Assembly: GCA_038120295.1 (NCBI GenBank)
Contig: JAYOLL010000017.1
Location: forward strand, 1 to 64,000
DNA length: 64,000 nucleotides
Direction of reading: 5' to 3'
Source: JAYOEY01 sp038120295
GTDB lineage: Bacteria; Pseudomonadota; Alphaproteobacteria; MPNO01; UBA2964
This document shows, in pieces, positions 1-8,720 of this stretch (position 1 is the stretch's first letter; every line of letters begins with the position of its first letter). The position numbers and the translations under genes are program-made. Below the pieces are notes generated by a model that was not told where the DNA came from, searched no databases, and was given only the letters and a program-made list of their open reading frames with translations.

Positions 1-432
1 ATCGATGCTGAAACCGCCGCCGGGCTGGCTGAATCCGTGAAGCGGCGGCTTGGAGGGGCGGGTCCACTGTTCGACGAGGAAACGCGCGAGCCGGCCGAGG
101 ATCGGGCGAAAGGACTACTGGAGACCGGCAGGCTCGATGAACGCGCAATTCTCGATGCTCTTGAAAGCGGCGACCGTAGTCTCGCGATTGAGGGAATGGC
201 GCTGCTTGCCGATCTGCCGGGTACGGCTGTCGCGAGAACCATCTCGATGGCCAGCGCTAAGGGTATCGTTGCGGTCGCCTGGAAAGCCGGACTTACAATG
301 TCGGCGGCGACCCGTCTGCAAACGGGTCTCTGCCGGCTGCCGCCGGACGAAATCCTCAAGGCATCGTCCGAAGACGGATTTCCGCTGAGCGAGGACGAGA
401 TGCTCTGGCAGCTGGAATTCCTGACCGGTTGA
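1..432 (+). CDS. DUF2336 domain protein, C-terminal part (5' truncated)
   Basis: The frame is open from base 1, so the gene begins before the window; the first internal ATG at 37 is probably not the start. The visible ~143 residues are helical and Leu/Ala-rich with a repeat-like pattern (LDERAILDALESGD, then VAVAWKAGLTMSAATRLQ), which resembles the end of alphaproteobacterial DUF2336 proteins. Members of this family have no firmly assigned biochemical role; some are HEAT-like scaffold proteins. No catalytic motif is visible. It ends about 100 bp before the ABC ATPase gene on the same strand. The family call is by pattern recognition only. Confidence 0.6.
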   Translation: MDAETAAGLAESVKRRLGGAGPLFDEETREPAEDRAKGLLETGRLDERAILDALESGDRSLAIEGMALLADLPGTAVARTISMASAKGIVAVAWKAGLTMSAATRLQTGLCRLPPDEILKASSEDGFPLSEDEMLWQLEFLTG

Positions 433-539
433 CCTGTCCGGCCCGCACAGGCGAAATACTGACTCGCCTTGCTGCGGCCAACCGCCTAACTTGTCGCCCG
501 ATCCGGCCCGCCCGCCCTGTGCGAGTAACAGACATTTCC

Positions 540-1337
540 ATGGAACAGCCTGTTTCGACTGCAACCGACCGCGAGGATCCCGACGCGATGTCGGGCGGAT
601 CCGCCATACGGGTCGACAGGCTGGTCAAGACCTATCGTCTGGGCGATGAGGCAATCGATGTTCTTCGGGGGTTATCGATTGACGTCGCACGCGGCGAAAC
701 AGTGGCCATCATGGGGCCCAGCGGGTCCGGCAAGACAACGCTGCTCAACTGTGTTTCCGGGATCGATTCCCCCGATGGCGGGACTGTCGATATCGTCGGC
801 AACCGTGTCGATTACAGCGATCAGAAGATGCGGACGGAGCTGCGCCGTCGCGATATCGGGATGGTGTTTCAGTTCTTCAATCTCGTCCCGACCCTTACGG
901 TCAGCGAGAACATCCTCCTGCCGTTTCTGATTTCCGGGACGGCCGGCGAGGAAGCGCGCGCCCGGGTCGATGATCTGCTCGATCGCGTCGGTATGGCGAG
1001 GCGCGCCGATCACAGACCGCATCAGCTTTCCGGCGGCGAGATGCAGCTGACATCGATAGCGCGGGCGCTGGCCCACCGGCCCGGCGTGGTTCTGGCGGAC
1101 GAGCCGACAGGCAACGTCAACCCGGCGGTCGGACGATCGATCATGGAAACGCTGCGGGACGTTACGAAAGCGGAGAAAACAGCGGTCCTGCTCGTCACGC
1201 ACAGTCCCGAACATGCGGCCTGGGCAGACCGGGTATGTTTTATCAAGGATGGGGTGATTGCGGCCGATCAGCGCCAGGCCGGCGATGAGGGCGATGTGCG
1301 ACCGATTCACGAAACGCTGATGCGGCTTGGAATATAA
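540..1337 (+). CDS. ABC transporter ATP-binding protein (MacB/LolD type)
   Basis: This is the cytoplasmic ATPase of an ABC exporter or lipoprotein-release type system. Walker A is GPSGSGKTT about 55 residues in. The signature is LSGGEMQLTSIARAL, where Met replaces the usual Gln/Arg of LSGGEQQRV, and Walker B is GVVLADEPTG, followed by the H-loop TH. Length (265 aa from this start) fits the family. The ATG at 540 is preferred over the longer frame from 429 because the upstream residues look non-coding; ATG 588 is another option, and no strong Shine-Dalgarno decides it. The permease gene follows after 14 bp, so the two form one transporter. The substrate cannot be read from sequence. Confidence 0.85.
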   Translation: MEQPVSTATDREDPDAMSGGSAIRVDRLVKTYRLGDEAIDVLRGLSIDVARGETVAIMGPSGSGKTTLLNCVSGIDSPDGGTVDIVGNRVDYSDQKMRTELRRRDIGMVFQFFNLVPTLTVSENILLPFLISGTAGEEARARVDDLLDRVGMARRADHRPHQLSGGEMQLTSIARALAHRPGVVLADEPTGNVNPAVGRSIMETLRDVTKAEKTAVLLVTHSPEHAAWADRVCFIKDGVIAADQRQAGDEGDVRPIHETLMRLGI

Positions 1338-1351
1338 GGCCGCCGAAGACC

Positions 1352-3502
1352 ATGTGGTCAGCGATTTCGCTTCCCGTTCTTCTTGCAATCCGCAGCATGC
1401 GCCATCATCGGATCGTGGCGGTGGCGACGGTTCTTGGCGTTGCCATCGGGATGACGGTGGTTTGTGCAATTCTCATCGTCGACAACAACACGCGAGACGT
1501 CCCCCCCGATCAACCCCAGGCTTTCGTTGAGACCGAGGCGACGCTTGCGGCGAGACGGGCGCAGAGGCTTGTCTCGCCCACGATCCGGATTGCCCCCCCG
1601 GTGGAGAATATTACCATTTCTCGCGCCGACAGCCGGAAAAGGGACAATTCACTCGTGCCCTCCCAGCGAGGCGGCGCAGACCGGGGTAAATCCACAACGC
1701 TCGCCGCCCGGGGAAGCGAAGATTATGCCGCGATGAGGCTGGCCGTCCGGCTCGCGTCGCTGCTGTCGTTTCTGGTGGGCGCCGTGATCGTGTTCTACAC
1801 CATGCGGTTCTCGGTCACCGCGCGCGCGCGCGAATTCTGCCTGCTGCTGTGTCTTGGCGAAAGCCGGCGCGGCGTGGCCGCCTCTTTGCTGACCGAGGCG
1901 GCCATTCTCGGCGCTGTTGGAACAGCGATCGGGCTGATCGCGGCGATCCCCTCCGGCCGGGCCCTGCTTCGAATGGGCATTTCGACCACGGGACAGATGC
2001 CGGTCGGGACTGCTTTCGTCCCCTGGGGCGAACTGGCGGCCATGTCGCTGGTCAGCATCGCGGTTGCCATACTGGGCGTCGCCTCGCCGGTCCGCGCCAT
2101 CTTTAAAATGGAAATCGCGCGTATTCTGCAGCCGCGCTTCCTGTCGGAAGAAGCTCGAAGCGCGATATCGAGATCTTCCGGGTTTGTCTGGCTCCTGCCG
2201 GCGGCGCTCGGCGCCGCTTACGTGCTTGTGCGGCCTTTTCTGATTTCCTGGATGTCGGTGGTTCATTTTTTTCTGTTCGAAGCCGCCTTCGTGACGGTCA
2301 TTGCCGCCGCTACGCTCTGGTGGGTGACACCGCTTCTGAAGGGCGCGATCGGACTGTTCGAAAAGCTGATGCTGCCGCTGATGCCGCTTGAAGCCCTGTT
2401 AACCGGGCGGCGGATGCGTCTCGCGTCCCAGCAGGTGACGTTTGCGATAACCGCGGTAGTCCTGGTGTTCGGCATGCTGACGGCGCTGCACGATATTACT
2501 CGGGCGTTGAAGGATGAGATCATCCTCTGGAGCCGGGCCACGCTGGCGCCCAATACGTTCTTCGAACGCACCTCGCGACCGTTCGATGCGGCGGATTTCG
2601 AACGGCTCAAGCGGAAACACGGCGTCGGATTCGTGCGCATGTCCGAGAAAATTCCCGGCGCCTTTCCCATGCGGATCGTCATGCGCGAGGACGTCAATAT
2701 CGATCGGCTCAACCAGGGACGGCCCCTGCTGCGGCCTGGTACCGTTATCCTGTCCAGGACACTGGCGGCCCGATACGACGCGTCGGCAGGTGATATTCTT
2801 GTTATTCGCAGCGCGGGGCACGATTATCGTTTCGATATCATCGAAGTTGCCGACGACACAGGCTTCTTCGCCGAGGACGGCAAGTATGTCGACCTCAAAT
2901 CCTATGCCGTGTTCAGCGACGGCAACCGCCTGTTCGCCGACAATCTCGAACGAACGCTGGGGCTCTATGGAACGGCGAGCTACAGGGACGGAAAATTCTG
3001 GCTCTGGCGTCCGTTAAAACACGATGCGCTTTACCCCTACTACCTGCGGACCCATCACGGGCTTGTCAGGGGCTATTACCGGACCCGTGAAATCGACCGG
3101 GACTTCCTGATCTTCGACTTCATTCTGGCGATGACCATCCTGCTGGCGGCGATCGGAGTCGCCAACACGCTGCTGATACAGGTGCACGCGCGGGGGCGGG
3201 AATTTTCAGTTCTGCGGACCGTCGGGATGGGACGCTGGCAGGTGACCAAGATGCTGCTCGCCGAAGGCGCGATCATCGGCCTGGTGGGTGCTTTGCTCGC
3301 GGCAGTCGTCGGCAATGCGCTGGGTGCGGTCAGCGTCTCGTTCCTCGATCATTTCACCCTGTTCGACTACAGCTTCCGGCTGTCATGGACGGCAACCGGA
3401 CTGTTCTCGCTGGCCTGTATCGGCACCTGCCTGATCGCGGCTATCTACCCCGCTTTCGTCGCAATCCGGATGTCGTCAGCGGAATCGCTGCACTACGAGT
3501 AG
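1352..3502 (+). CDS. FtsX-like ABC transporter permease, two-module
   Basis: This 716-residue inner-membrane permease partners the preceding ATPase. One transmembrane helix lies near residues 20-45, followed by a soluble segment to about 125. Then comes a first FtsX module (ARAREFCLLLCLGESRRGVAASLL), more helices, and a large extracytoplasmic region at about 370-580. A second FtsX module at the C-terminus has the typical REFSVLRTVGMGRWQVTKML. The duplicated FtsX layout is known from MacB/LolC/YbbP-type exporters acting on envelope substrates. The SUMF- or HlyD-type partner sometimes seen with such exporters is absent here. Confidence 0.85.
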   Translation: MWSAISLPVLLAIRSMRHHRIVAVATVLGVAIGMTVVCAILIVDNNTRDVPPDQPQAFVETEATLAARRAQRLVSPTIRIAPPVENITISRADSRKRDNSLVPSQRGGADRGKSTTLAARGSEDYAAMRLAVRLASLLSFLVGAVIVFYTMRFSVTARAREFCLLLCLGESRRGVAASLLTEAAILGAVGTAIGLIAAIPSGRALLRMGISTTGQMPVGTAFVPWGELAAMSLVSIAVAILGVASPVRAIFKMEIARILQPRFLSEEARSAISRSSGFVWLLPAALGAAYVLVRPFLISWMSVVHFFLFEAAFVTVIAAATLWWVTPLLKGAIGLFEKLMLPLMPLEALLTGRRMRLASQQVTFAITAVVLVFGMLTALHDITRALKDEIILWSRATLAPNTFFERTSRPFDAADFERLKRKHGVGFVRMSEKIPGAFPMRIVMREDVNIDRLNQGRPLLRPGTVILSRTLAARYDASAGDILVIRSAGHDYRFDIIEVADDTGFFAEDGKYVDLKSYAVFSDGNRLFADNLERTLGLYGTASYRDGKFWLWRPLKHDALYPYYLRTHHGLVRGYYRTREIDRDFLIFDFILAMTILLAAIGVANTLLIQVHARGREFSVLRTVGMGRWQVTKMLLAEGAIIGLVGALLAAVVGNALGAVSVSFLDHFTLFDYSFRLSWTATGLFSLACIGTCLIAAIYPAFVAIRMSSAESLHYE

Positions 3503-3508
3503 AATCCG

Positions 3509-4186
3509 TCAGATTTTACTCATGGCTGCTGGCAGCTGATCGAAGGCGGATATCAGGATATCGGCCCCCAGTTGCGACGGCGGCGTGCGGGTATAGCCGA
3601 AATCGACGGCGACAATCGGCAAACCGGCATTGCGTGCCGAGGCGACGTCGGTTTCGCTGTCGCCCACCATCAGGGTCTGCGACGCTGCGTGACCGGTACG
3701 CCGGACCACTTCAAGCAGGTGGCCGGCATCCGGTTTGCGCACCTCCAGCGCGTCGCCGCCGATCACCGAGTCGCCGAAATACCCGTCCAGGCCCAGTTCG
3801 CGCAGGACGATTTCCGTCAACCCGTGGGGTTTGTTGGTGCAGACGCCCAGCGCGACATTCTCGGCGCGCAACCGGTCGAGCGCCTCGATAACGCCGTCAA
3901 AGGGCCGCGACCGCACCGCCGGTTCCGCTTCGTAAAGAACCAGAAAGCGCTCAAAGACCGCATCGATGCGCGGGTCGTCGGCGGGTTCGCCAATGGCTGT
4001 GAACGCCTGTTCGATCAGGTTATGCGCTCCTCCGCCGATCATGCGGCGGCAGGCTTCCGTATCGATCGGCGCGAGTGACGCCTCTTCGAGGGCCCGGTTC
4101 AGCGCTTCGTGGATGTCGGGGAGAGTATCGACCAGCGTTCCGTCGAGATCGAACACGACGGCGCAAAAGCGGTGGGACGGCGTCAT
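3509..4186 (-). CDS. gph: Phosphoglycolate phosphatase, HAD family
   Basis: HAD-superfamily phosphatase of 225 residues. Motif I is FDLDGTLVDT at residues 11-20 with the nucleophilic Asp, motif II is the Thr of CTNKP, and motif III/IV is KPDAGHLL followed by MVGDSETDV. The Gph subgroup removes phosphate from 2-phosphoglycolate produced by DNA repair or oxygenase side reactions. It is the last gene of the rpmH-to-gph minus-strand operon, 13 bp after argB. Other HAD phosphatases such as pyrophosphatase-like PpaX are close relatives, so the exact substrate is inferred. Confidence 0.85.
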   Translation of the reverse strand: MTPSHRFCAVVFDLDGTLVDTLPDIHEALNRALEEASLAPIDTEACRRMIGGGAHNLIEQAFTAIGEPADDPRIDAVFERFLVLYEAEPAVRSRPFDGVIEALDRLRAENVALGVCTNKPHGLTEIVLRELGLDGYFGDSVIGGDALEVRKPDAGHLLEVVRRTGHAASQTLMVGDSETDVASARNAGLPIVAVDFGYTRTPPSQLGADILISAFDQLPAAMSKI

Positions 4187-4199
4187 GGTCTGTTCGCGC

Positions 4200-5147
4200 T
4201 CAGCGTTTCCGTCGCTTGGCGGCCGGGGGCTTGCGGATCAGCGTGCCCACCCCATGCTCGGTAAAGATCTCGAGGATCAGGGCGTGGGGAACGCGTCCGT
4301 CGAGGATCACCGCAGCTTCGACGCCTCCCTTGACTGCGTCGAGGCAGGTTTCGACCTTCGGGATCATGCCGCCGCTGATCGTCTTGTCGCGTATGCGCGC
4401 GCGAACCTGTGTTGCCGTCATCTCCGGAATCAGCGCGCCTTTCTTGTCGAGCACGCCGGGTACGTCGGTGAGCATCAGCAGCCGTTCGGCGTCCATCGCC
4501 GCGGCGACCGCGCCGGCGGCGGTGTCGGCATTGATGTTGAAGGTCTCGCCCTTCGCGCCGATCCCGAGCGGTGCGATAACCGGGATGATGTTGGATTTCG
4601 ACATCTCCGTCAGAACTTTTGCGTTGACCTGCACCGGATCTCCGACAAAACCGAGATCGACCACCTTTTCGATGTTGGAATCCGGGTCGCGCGTCTTGCG
4701 CGTCAGCTTGCGCGCCTCGATCAGATTGCCGTCCTTGCCGGACAGCCCGATCGCTGTCCCGCCGGCCTCATTAATGGCCGCCGCGACCTGCTTGTTGATG
4801 CTGCCAGACAACACCATCTCGACGACTTCCACCGTCGCAGCGTCGGTCACGCGCAGCCCGTCGACAAATGAAGACTTGATGCGGAGCCGTTCCAGCATCT
4901 GGCCGATCTGGGGGCCGCCGCCATGCACCACGATGAGATTGATGCCGACCTGCTTGAACAGAACGATGTCGCGCGCAAACAGCTTCGCGAGTTCCGGGTC
5001 GCCCATCGCGTGGCCGCCATATTTCACGACGAAGGTCTTGCCCGCATAGGCGCGCATATAGGGCAGGGCTTCCGAAAGCGTCTTCGCCTTGGCGAGCCAG
5101 TGTTCGCGTTCCTTGTCGGAAACCGCCTTGGTTTTCTTTCCGCTCAT
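4200..5147 (-). CDS. argB: Acetylglutamate kinase
   Basis: Second step of arginine synthesis: ATP-dependent phosphorylation of N-acetylglutamate. The 315-residue amino acid kinase fold shows KYGGHAMGD near residue 43, VVHGGGPQIG for nucleotide/substrate binding, and GLSGKDGNLI. The N-terminal helical extension (residues 1-35) is typical of arginine-sensitive hexameric enzymes, so feedback inhibition by arginine is likely. It lies between engB and gph in the same minus-strand operon, while argD and argF sit elsewhere in this window (35.8-37.9 kb). Confidence 0.95.
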   Translation of the reverse strand: MSGKKTKAVSDKEREHWLAKAKTLSEALPYMRAYAGKTFVVKYGGHAMGDPELAKLFARDIVLFKQVGINLIVVHGGGPQIGQMLERLRIKSSFVDGLRVTDAATVEVVEMVLSGSINKQVAAAINEAGGTAIGLSGKDGNLIEARKLTRKTRDPDSNIEKVVDLGFVGDPVQVNAKVLTEMSKSNIIPVIAPLGIGAKGETFNINADTAAGAVAAAMDAERLLMLTDVPGVLDKKGALIPEMTATQVRARIRDKTISGGMIPKVETCLDAVKGGVEAAVILDGRVPHALILEIFTEHGVGTLIRKPPAAKRRKR

Positions 5148-5183
5148 GACCGGTGATATTTCTAGAATTCGAAGCGGCGCACT

Positions 5184-5849
5184 TTATCCGAATTGGTATG
5201 ACACGGAAAGTGTGGCCAGTTCCGCCCGCAGCTCGGCGATGCCGATATTGTCGCGCGAGCTTGTCGGCATCACGGTGGGATGCGCCGCTGGGTGTTTTGC
5301 CAATTCTTCCGAGATCGAACCGATCCGGTCTTCGAGTTCGGTCGCCCCGATTCTGTCGGTCTTGGTCAGCACGATCTGGTAAACCACGGCGTCTTCGTCG
5401 AGTTCCCGCATCGCCGACCGGTCGTTTTCCTTCAGCCCGTGTCGCGAGTCGACGAGCAGGCAAAGCCGACGCAGCGTTACGCGACCTTTCAGGTAAGCGT
5501 GGATCAGCGCGGTCCAGTCACCGACCTTCTGTTTCGAAACTTTTGCATAACCGAACCCGGGCAGATCGACGAGGGTCAGATCGTAACCCAGCCGGAAGAA
5601 ATTGATCTGCTGTGTCCGTCCCGGTGTTTTCGAGGTGCGCGCCAGAGAGGTCTGCCGCACCAGCGCGTTGATCAGGCTCGACTTCCCAACGTTCGACCGG
5701 CCTGCAAAGGCGATTTCGGGAAATTCGCTGGCGGGAAGGGAAGCGTAGTCGTTCGCGCCCGCGATAAAACGGCATTCCGATTCGAACAGCTTGCGGCCGA
5801 ACTCCAGCGCGTCGTCGCCGATATCGCCTATGTGGATCTCTTCTGGCAT
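5184..5849 (-). CDS. engB: Ribosome biogenesis GTPase EngB/YsxC
   Basis: TrmE-Era-EngA-YihA family GTPase of 221 residues, involved in late assembly of the large ribosomal subunit. G1 is GRSNVGKSS around residues 50-58, G2 is the Thr of TPGRTQ, G3 is DLPGFGYAKV, G4 is TKTD and G5 is the TSS near the end. It lies 16 bp after yidC and upstream of argB, the order commonly seen in alphaproteobacteria. The start MPEEIHIGD is the only reasonable Met. Confidence 0.95.
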   Translation of the reverse strand: MPEEIHIGDIGDDALEFGRKLFESECRFIAGANDYASLPASEFPEIAFAGRSNVGKSSLINALVRQTSLARTSKTPGRTQQINFFRLGYDLTLVDLPGFGYAKVSKQKVGDWTALIHAYLKGRVTLRRLCLLVDSRHGLKENDRSAMRELDEDAVVYQIVLTKTDRIGATELEDRIGSISEELAKHPAAHPTVMPTSSRDNIGIAELRAELATLSVSYQFG

Positions 5850-5865
5850 GTTCCAGGCACGGCGA

Positions 5866-7686
5866 TCACCCGCCGATCTTGACGCCCATACGCTTCATGA
5901 TCGCGTATTGCTGGGCGATCGACAGAATATTGTTCCAGGCCCAGTAGATAACGAGACCCGCCGGGAACTGCGCCAGCATGAAGGTGAAAATAAAGGGCAG
6001 GAACATGAATATCTTGGCCTGCATCGGATCCGCCGGGGCCGGGTTAAGCTTCTGCTGAAGATACATCGTCGCTCCCATGATGATCGGCCAGATGCCGATC
6101 ATGAGAAATTCCGGCGGCGACCAGGGGATCAGGCCGAACAGGGTAAACAGCGAGGTCGGATCCGGCGCGGAGAGGTCCTGGATCCATCCGTAGAACGGGG
6201 CGTGGCGCATTTCGATTGCAACGAACAGCACCTTGTAGAGCGCGAAGAACACCGGGATCTGAATCAGCATCGGGAAGCAGCCGGCCGCCGGATTGACCTT
6301 CTCGTCCTTGTAGAGCTTCATCATCGCTTCGTTCATCTTGGCCCGGTCGTCGCCGTACCGCTCCTTGAGCTTGGTCATCTTCGGCTGAAGCTTCTTCATG
6401 CGGCTCATCGCCGCGTAAGACTTGTTGGCCAGCGGGAAGAACGCGATCTTGATAATGACGGTCAGCAGCAGGATGGCGAGACCGAAATTGCCGAGCCATT
6501 CGAAGAAATAAATCAGGACGTAGAAGATCGGCTTGGTCAGGAAATAGAACCAGCCGAAATCGACCGCGAGATCGAACCGGGAGATGCCAAGATCGGCCTC
6601 GTAGGCGTCGAGGAGTTTGACTTCTTTCGCGCCCGCGAACAGGCGATTGGATATCTCGTTCGAGCTGTTAGGTTGCACCACGACGGCGCTGCTGAGGTAG
6701 TCGACCTGGTACTTGTCTTCGCGGTTCTGCAGCGTGTGGCGGAAATTGGTGCGGAGCTGGGCCTTCTGGTCGGGAACCAGCGCGACCAGCCAGTACTTGT
6801 CGGTGATGCCGAGCCAGCCGCCCTGGCTGGTGCCCTCGATCTTGCCGTCTTCCTGAAGCTCGTCGTAATCGACTTCCCGGAGCTGGTCATTGATAACGCC
6901 GAGAAGCCCCTCGTGCAGGATGAAAAAACCCAGTGTCGGCGGCGTCCCGGTGCGGGATACCAGCCCGTACGGGTATAGCGTGACGGCCTTGCCGCTGGAA
7001 TTTTCCACGCGTTGTGTGACCGAGAACATGAAATTTTCGTCGAGCGTAACGGTCCGGATAAAGCGCAGCCCCTGCCCGTTATCCCAGGAAAGGCGCACCG
7101 CCTGGTTGCTGCCAATTGACTGACGATCCGCGGTCCACACGGTGTTGTCGTCGGGAACCCGCACGCCCGGCGTGCCGGAGACCCAGCCGAACCGGGCGAA
7201 ATAGGGCTTCTCTGCGCCCGGCGGCGAGAGCAGGCGTATCTGCGGGCTGTTCCGGTTGGTGGTTTCCCGGAAATCGATCATCGTCAGGTCGTCGATCTGC
7301 GCCCCCTTCAGGCGGATCGAGCCGACCAGCCGTTTGGCATTGATGGTGACGCGTGAATCCTGCGCAATAACGGACTCCCGGGTCGCTGCCGCCGCCTGCG
7401 GGGCGCTTACCGTCGGCGCACCGGGCACCTGGACGTCGCCAGTCGGCGCGGCGGCAGGGGGGGCGCCAGCCTGCGGTTTCGGAATAGTGGCGCCGTCGCT
7501 GCCAGGCGCTTCGGGCGCCGCTGTCGCCCCGGCCTGTCCGGCGGGGTTCGATGATGCCCCCGCTTGCCGGGCGGCTTTCTGGGCAGCCTGCTGCTGCTCC
7601 ATGCGCGGTCCCTCGTAGAGGAACTGCCATCCCAGCAGAATGGCGATAGAGGCGACGACCGCCAGCAGGAGATTACGCTGTTCCAT
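5866..7686 (-). CDS. yidC: Membrane protein insertase YidC
   Basis: This Oxa1/YidC insertase of 606 residues helps inner-membrane proteins fold and insert, with or without SecYEG. It has the Gram-negative architecture: an N-terminal anchor (LLLAVVASIAILLGWQFLY), a low-complexity Ala/Pro/Gln-rich linker, a large periplasmic beta domain to about residue 360, and five conserved C-terminal helices with the positively charged cytoplasmic hairpin (MSRMKKLQPKMTKLKERYGDD). It follows yidD after 3 bp and precedes engB in the operon. Confidence 0.97.
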   Translation of the reverse strand: MEQRNLLLAVVASIAILLGWQFLYEGPRMEQQQAAQKAARQAGASSNPAGQAGATAAPEAPGSDGATIPKPQAGAPPAAAPTGDVQVPGAPTVSAPQAAAATRESVIAQDSRVTINAKRLVGSIRLKGAQIDDLTMIDFRETTNRNSPQIRLLSPPGAEKPYFARFGWVSGTPGVRVPDDNTVWTADRQSIGSNQAVRLSWDNGQGLRFIRTVTLDENFMFSVTQRVENSSGKAVTLYPYGLVSRTGTPPTLGFFILHEGLLGVINDQLREVDYDELQEDGKIEGTSQGGWLGITDKYWLVALVPDQKAQLRTNFRHTLQNREDKYQVDYLSSAVVVQPNSSNEISNRLFAGAKEVKLLDAYEADLGISRFDLAVDFGWFYFLTKPIFYVLIYFFEWLGNFGLAILLLTVIIKIAFFPLANKSYAAMSRMKKLQPKMTKLKERYGDDRAKMNEAMMKLYKDEKVNPAAGCFPMLIQIPVFFALYKVLFVAIEMRHAPFYGWIQDLSAPDPTSLFTLFGLIPWSPPEFLMIGIWPIIMGATMYLQQKLNPAPADPMQAKIFMFLPFIFTFMLAQFPAGLVIYWAWNNILSIAQQYAIMKRMGVKIGG

Positions 7687-7689
7687 TCG

Positions 7690-7950
7690 TTATTTCGTCC
7701 TTGATACCGTATGCGGCGCTTCGGGGACCGGGTCGTAACCCTTTCCCCCCCAGGGGTGGCAGCGTCCGATGCGTCTGGCCGCCATCCAGCAGCCCTTCAG
7801 GACGCCATGTGTCGAAATCGCTTCCATTGCATAGGAGGAGCAGCTTGGAGCGTAGCGGCAGCTTACAGGCAGGATCGGCGACAGAAAGAGCTGATAGGAG
7901 CGAATGACGCCGCACAGGACGGCGCGCAGGGCCCGCGACAGGATTGTCAT
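7690..7950 (-). CDS. yidD: Membrane protein insertion efficiency factor YidD
   Basis: Small membrane-associated protein (86 aa) that assists YidC. The family hallmarks are visible: YQLFLSPILPVSCRYAPSCSSYAMEAI with three Cys, then GCWMAARRIGRCHPWG. The ATG at 7950 overlaps the rnpA stop in an ATGA arrangement (7947-7950), indicating translational coupling. A longer in-frame start at 8031 exists but adds residues unlike the family. Confidence 0.93.
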   Translation of the reverse strand: MTILSRALRAVLCGVIRSYQLFLSPILPVSCRYAPSCSSYAMEAISTHGVLKGCWMAARRIGRCHPWGGKGYDPVPEAPHTVSRTK

Positions 7951-8342
7951 CGCTCGGTCTGCTCCTCGTCTTCCCGCCAGCCGCCGACCTTTTTTAAAGC
8001 CGCCGTCAGATCGGATAGCAGAGCGGGCCACGGCCGTGTCGGCGTCGCCGCCCGGCCGATCACCACGTAATCAAAACCCGGCACCCCATGTGCCGGGATA
8101 ATCTCATCAACAACCGCCTTGAGCCGGCGTTTGGCGCGGTTGCGAACCACCGCTCCGCCAACCTTGCGGCTTACCGTAAACCCGACGCGAACCCCTTCCG
8201 GGGCAATGGAAGGCGGTTTGCCGGCGTCGTCCGAACGTTCCTTCGCCTGCAGGACAAGTCCGGGCGCTGCCCATTTTCGTCCCGTGCGTGCAAGGTGCAG
8301 AAAATCGCGGCGCCGCCTGAGGCGCTGAGGCGCCCCATCCAT
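7947..8342 (-). CDS. rnpA: Ribonuclease P protein component
   Basis: Basic protein subunit of RNase P, which trims tRNA 5' leaders. The 131 residues include LRRRRDFLHLARTGRKW at the N-terminus and the RNA-binding signature GFTVSRKVGGAVVRNRAKRRLK. It follows rpmH by 3 bp and overlaps yidD by 4 bp, the standard bacterial order. A slightly acidic C-terminal tail (EDEEQTER) extends beyond the core. Confidence 0.95.
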   Translation of the reverse strand: MDGAPQRLRRRRDFLHLARTGRKWAAPGLVLQAKERSDDAGKPPSIAPEGVRVGFTVSRKVGGAVVRNRAKRRLKAVVDEIIPAHGVPGFDYVVIGRAATPTRPWPALLSDLTAALKKVGGWREDEEQTER

Positions 8343-8345
8343 GGA

Positions 8346-8480
8346 TCAGGCAGACAGGCGCTTGCGCCCCCGGGCCCGACGGTTGGCGAGGACGCGCCGG
8401 CCGCCGACCGTCGCTTTCCGGGCGCGAAACCCGTGGCGACGCTTGCGAACGAGGACGCTGGGCTGATAGGTGCGTTTCAC
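8346..8480 (-). CDS. rpmH: 50S ribosomal protein L34
   Basis: A 44-residue frame starting with GTG at 8480 reads MKRTYQPS, then RKRRHGFRAR and RVLANRRARGRKRLSA, the full conserved L34 sequence. The GTG start is fixed by the canonical MKRTYQPS N-terminus. It is the first gene of the rnpA-yidD-yidC-engB-argB-gph operon, and a good sigma-70 promoter lies about 40 bp upstream. Confidence 0.97.
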   Translation of the reverse strand: MKRTYQPSVLVRKRRHGFRARKATVGGRRVLANRRARGRKRLSA

Positions 8481-8518
8481 GACTGAACTCCGCTGAAAAT
8501 CCGGTCAAAAGAAGGGGC

Positions 8519-8547
8519 TGTATAGTGTTTCGCGCCCGGCAAGTCAA
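8519..8547 (-). promoter_or_regulatory. Sigma-70 type promoter of rpmH operon
   Basis: On the minus strand TTGACT (8542-8547) is followed by a 17-base spacer and TATACA (8519-8524), near-consensus -35 and -10 boxes. It sits about 40 bp before the rpmH GTG and no other gene lies between, so it should drive the ribosomal/insertase operon. Confidence 0.8.
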
Positions 8548-8720
8548 CGTGAAGACCGCGCTCCGGCGCCATCGATCCCGATCGGGGTGCCCGGGGGCTC
8601 AATCACGATTAGTTGCACAGCTGTTGAGTGGCCGACCGGAAACCAGTGCTTATAGATAAATGGCAGCCGTTGCAGTGTTCTTAGCAACGATCTGGCCAAA
8701 CTCATTCGCGGGAGAATAAG

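Noticed and set aside
8346..8720. Chromosome origin next to rpmH
   Set aside because: No dnaA gene and no cluster of TTATCCACA-like DnaA boxes; in alphaproteobacteria the origin is usually elsewhere.
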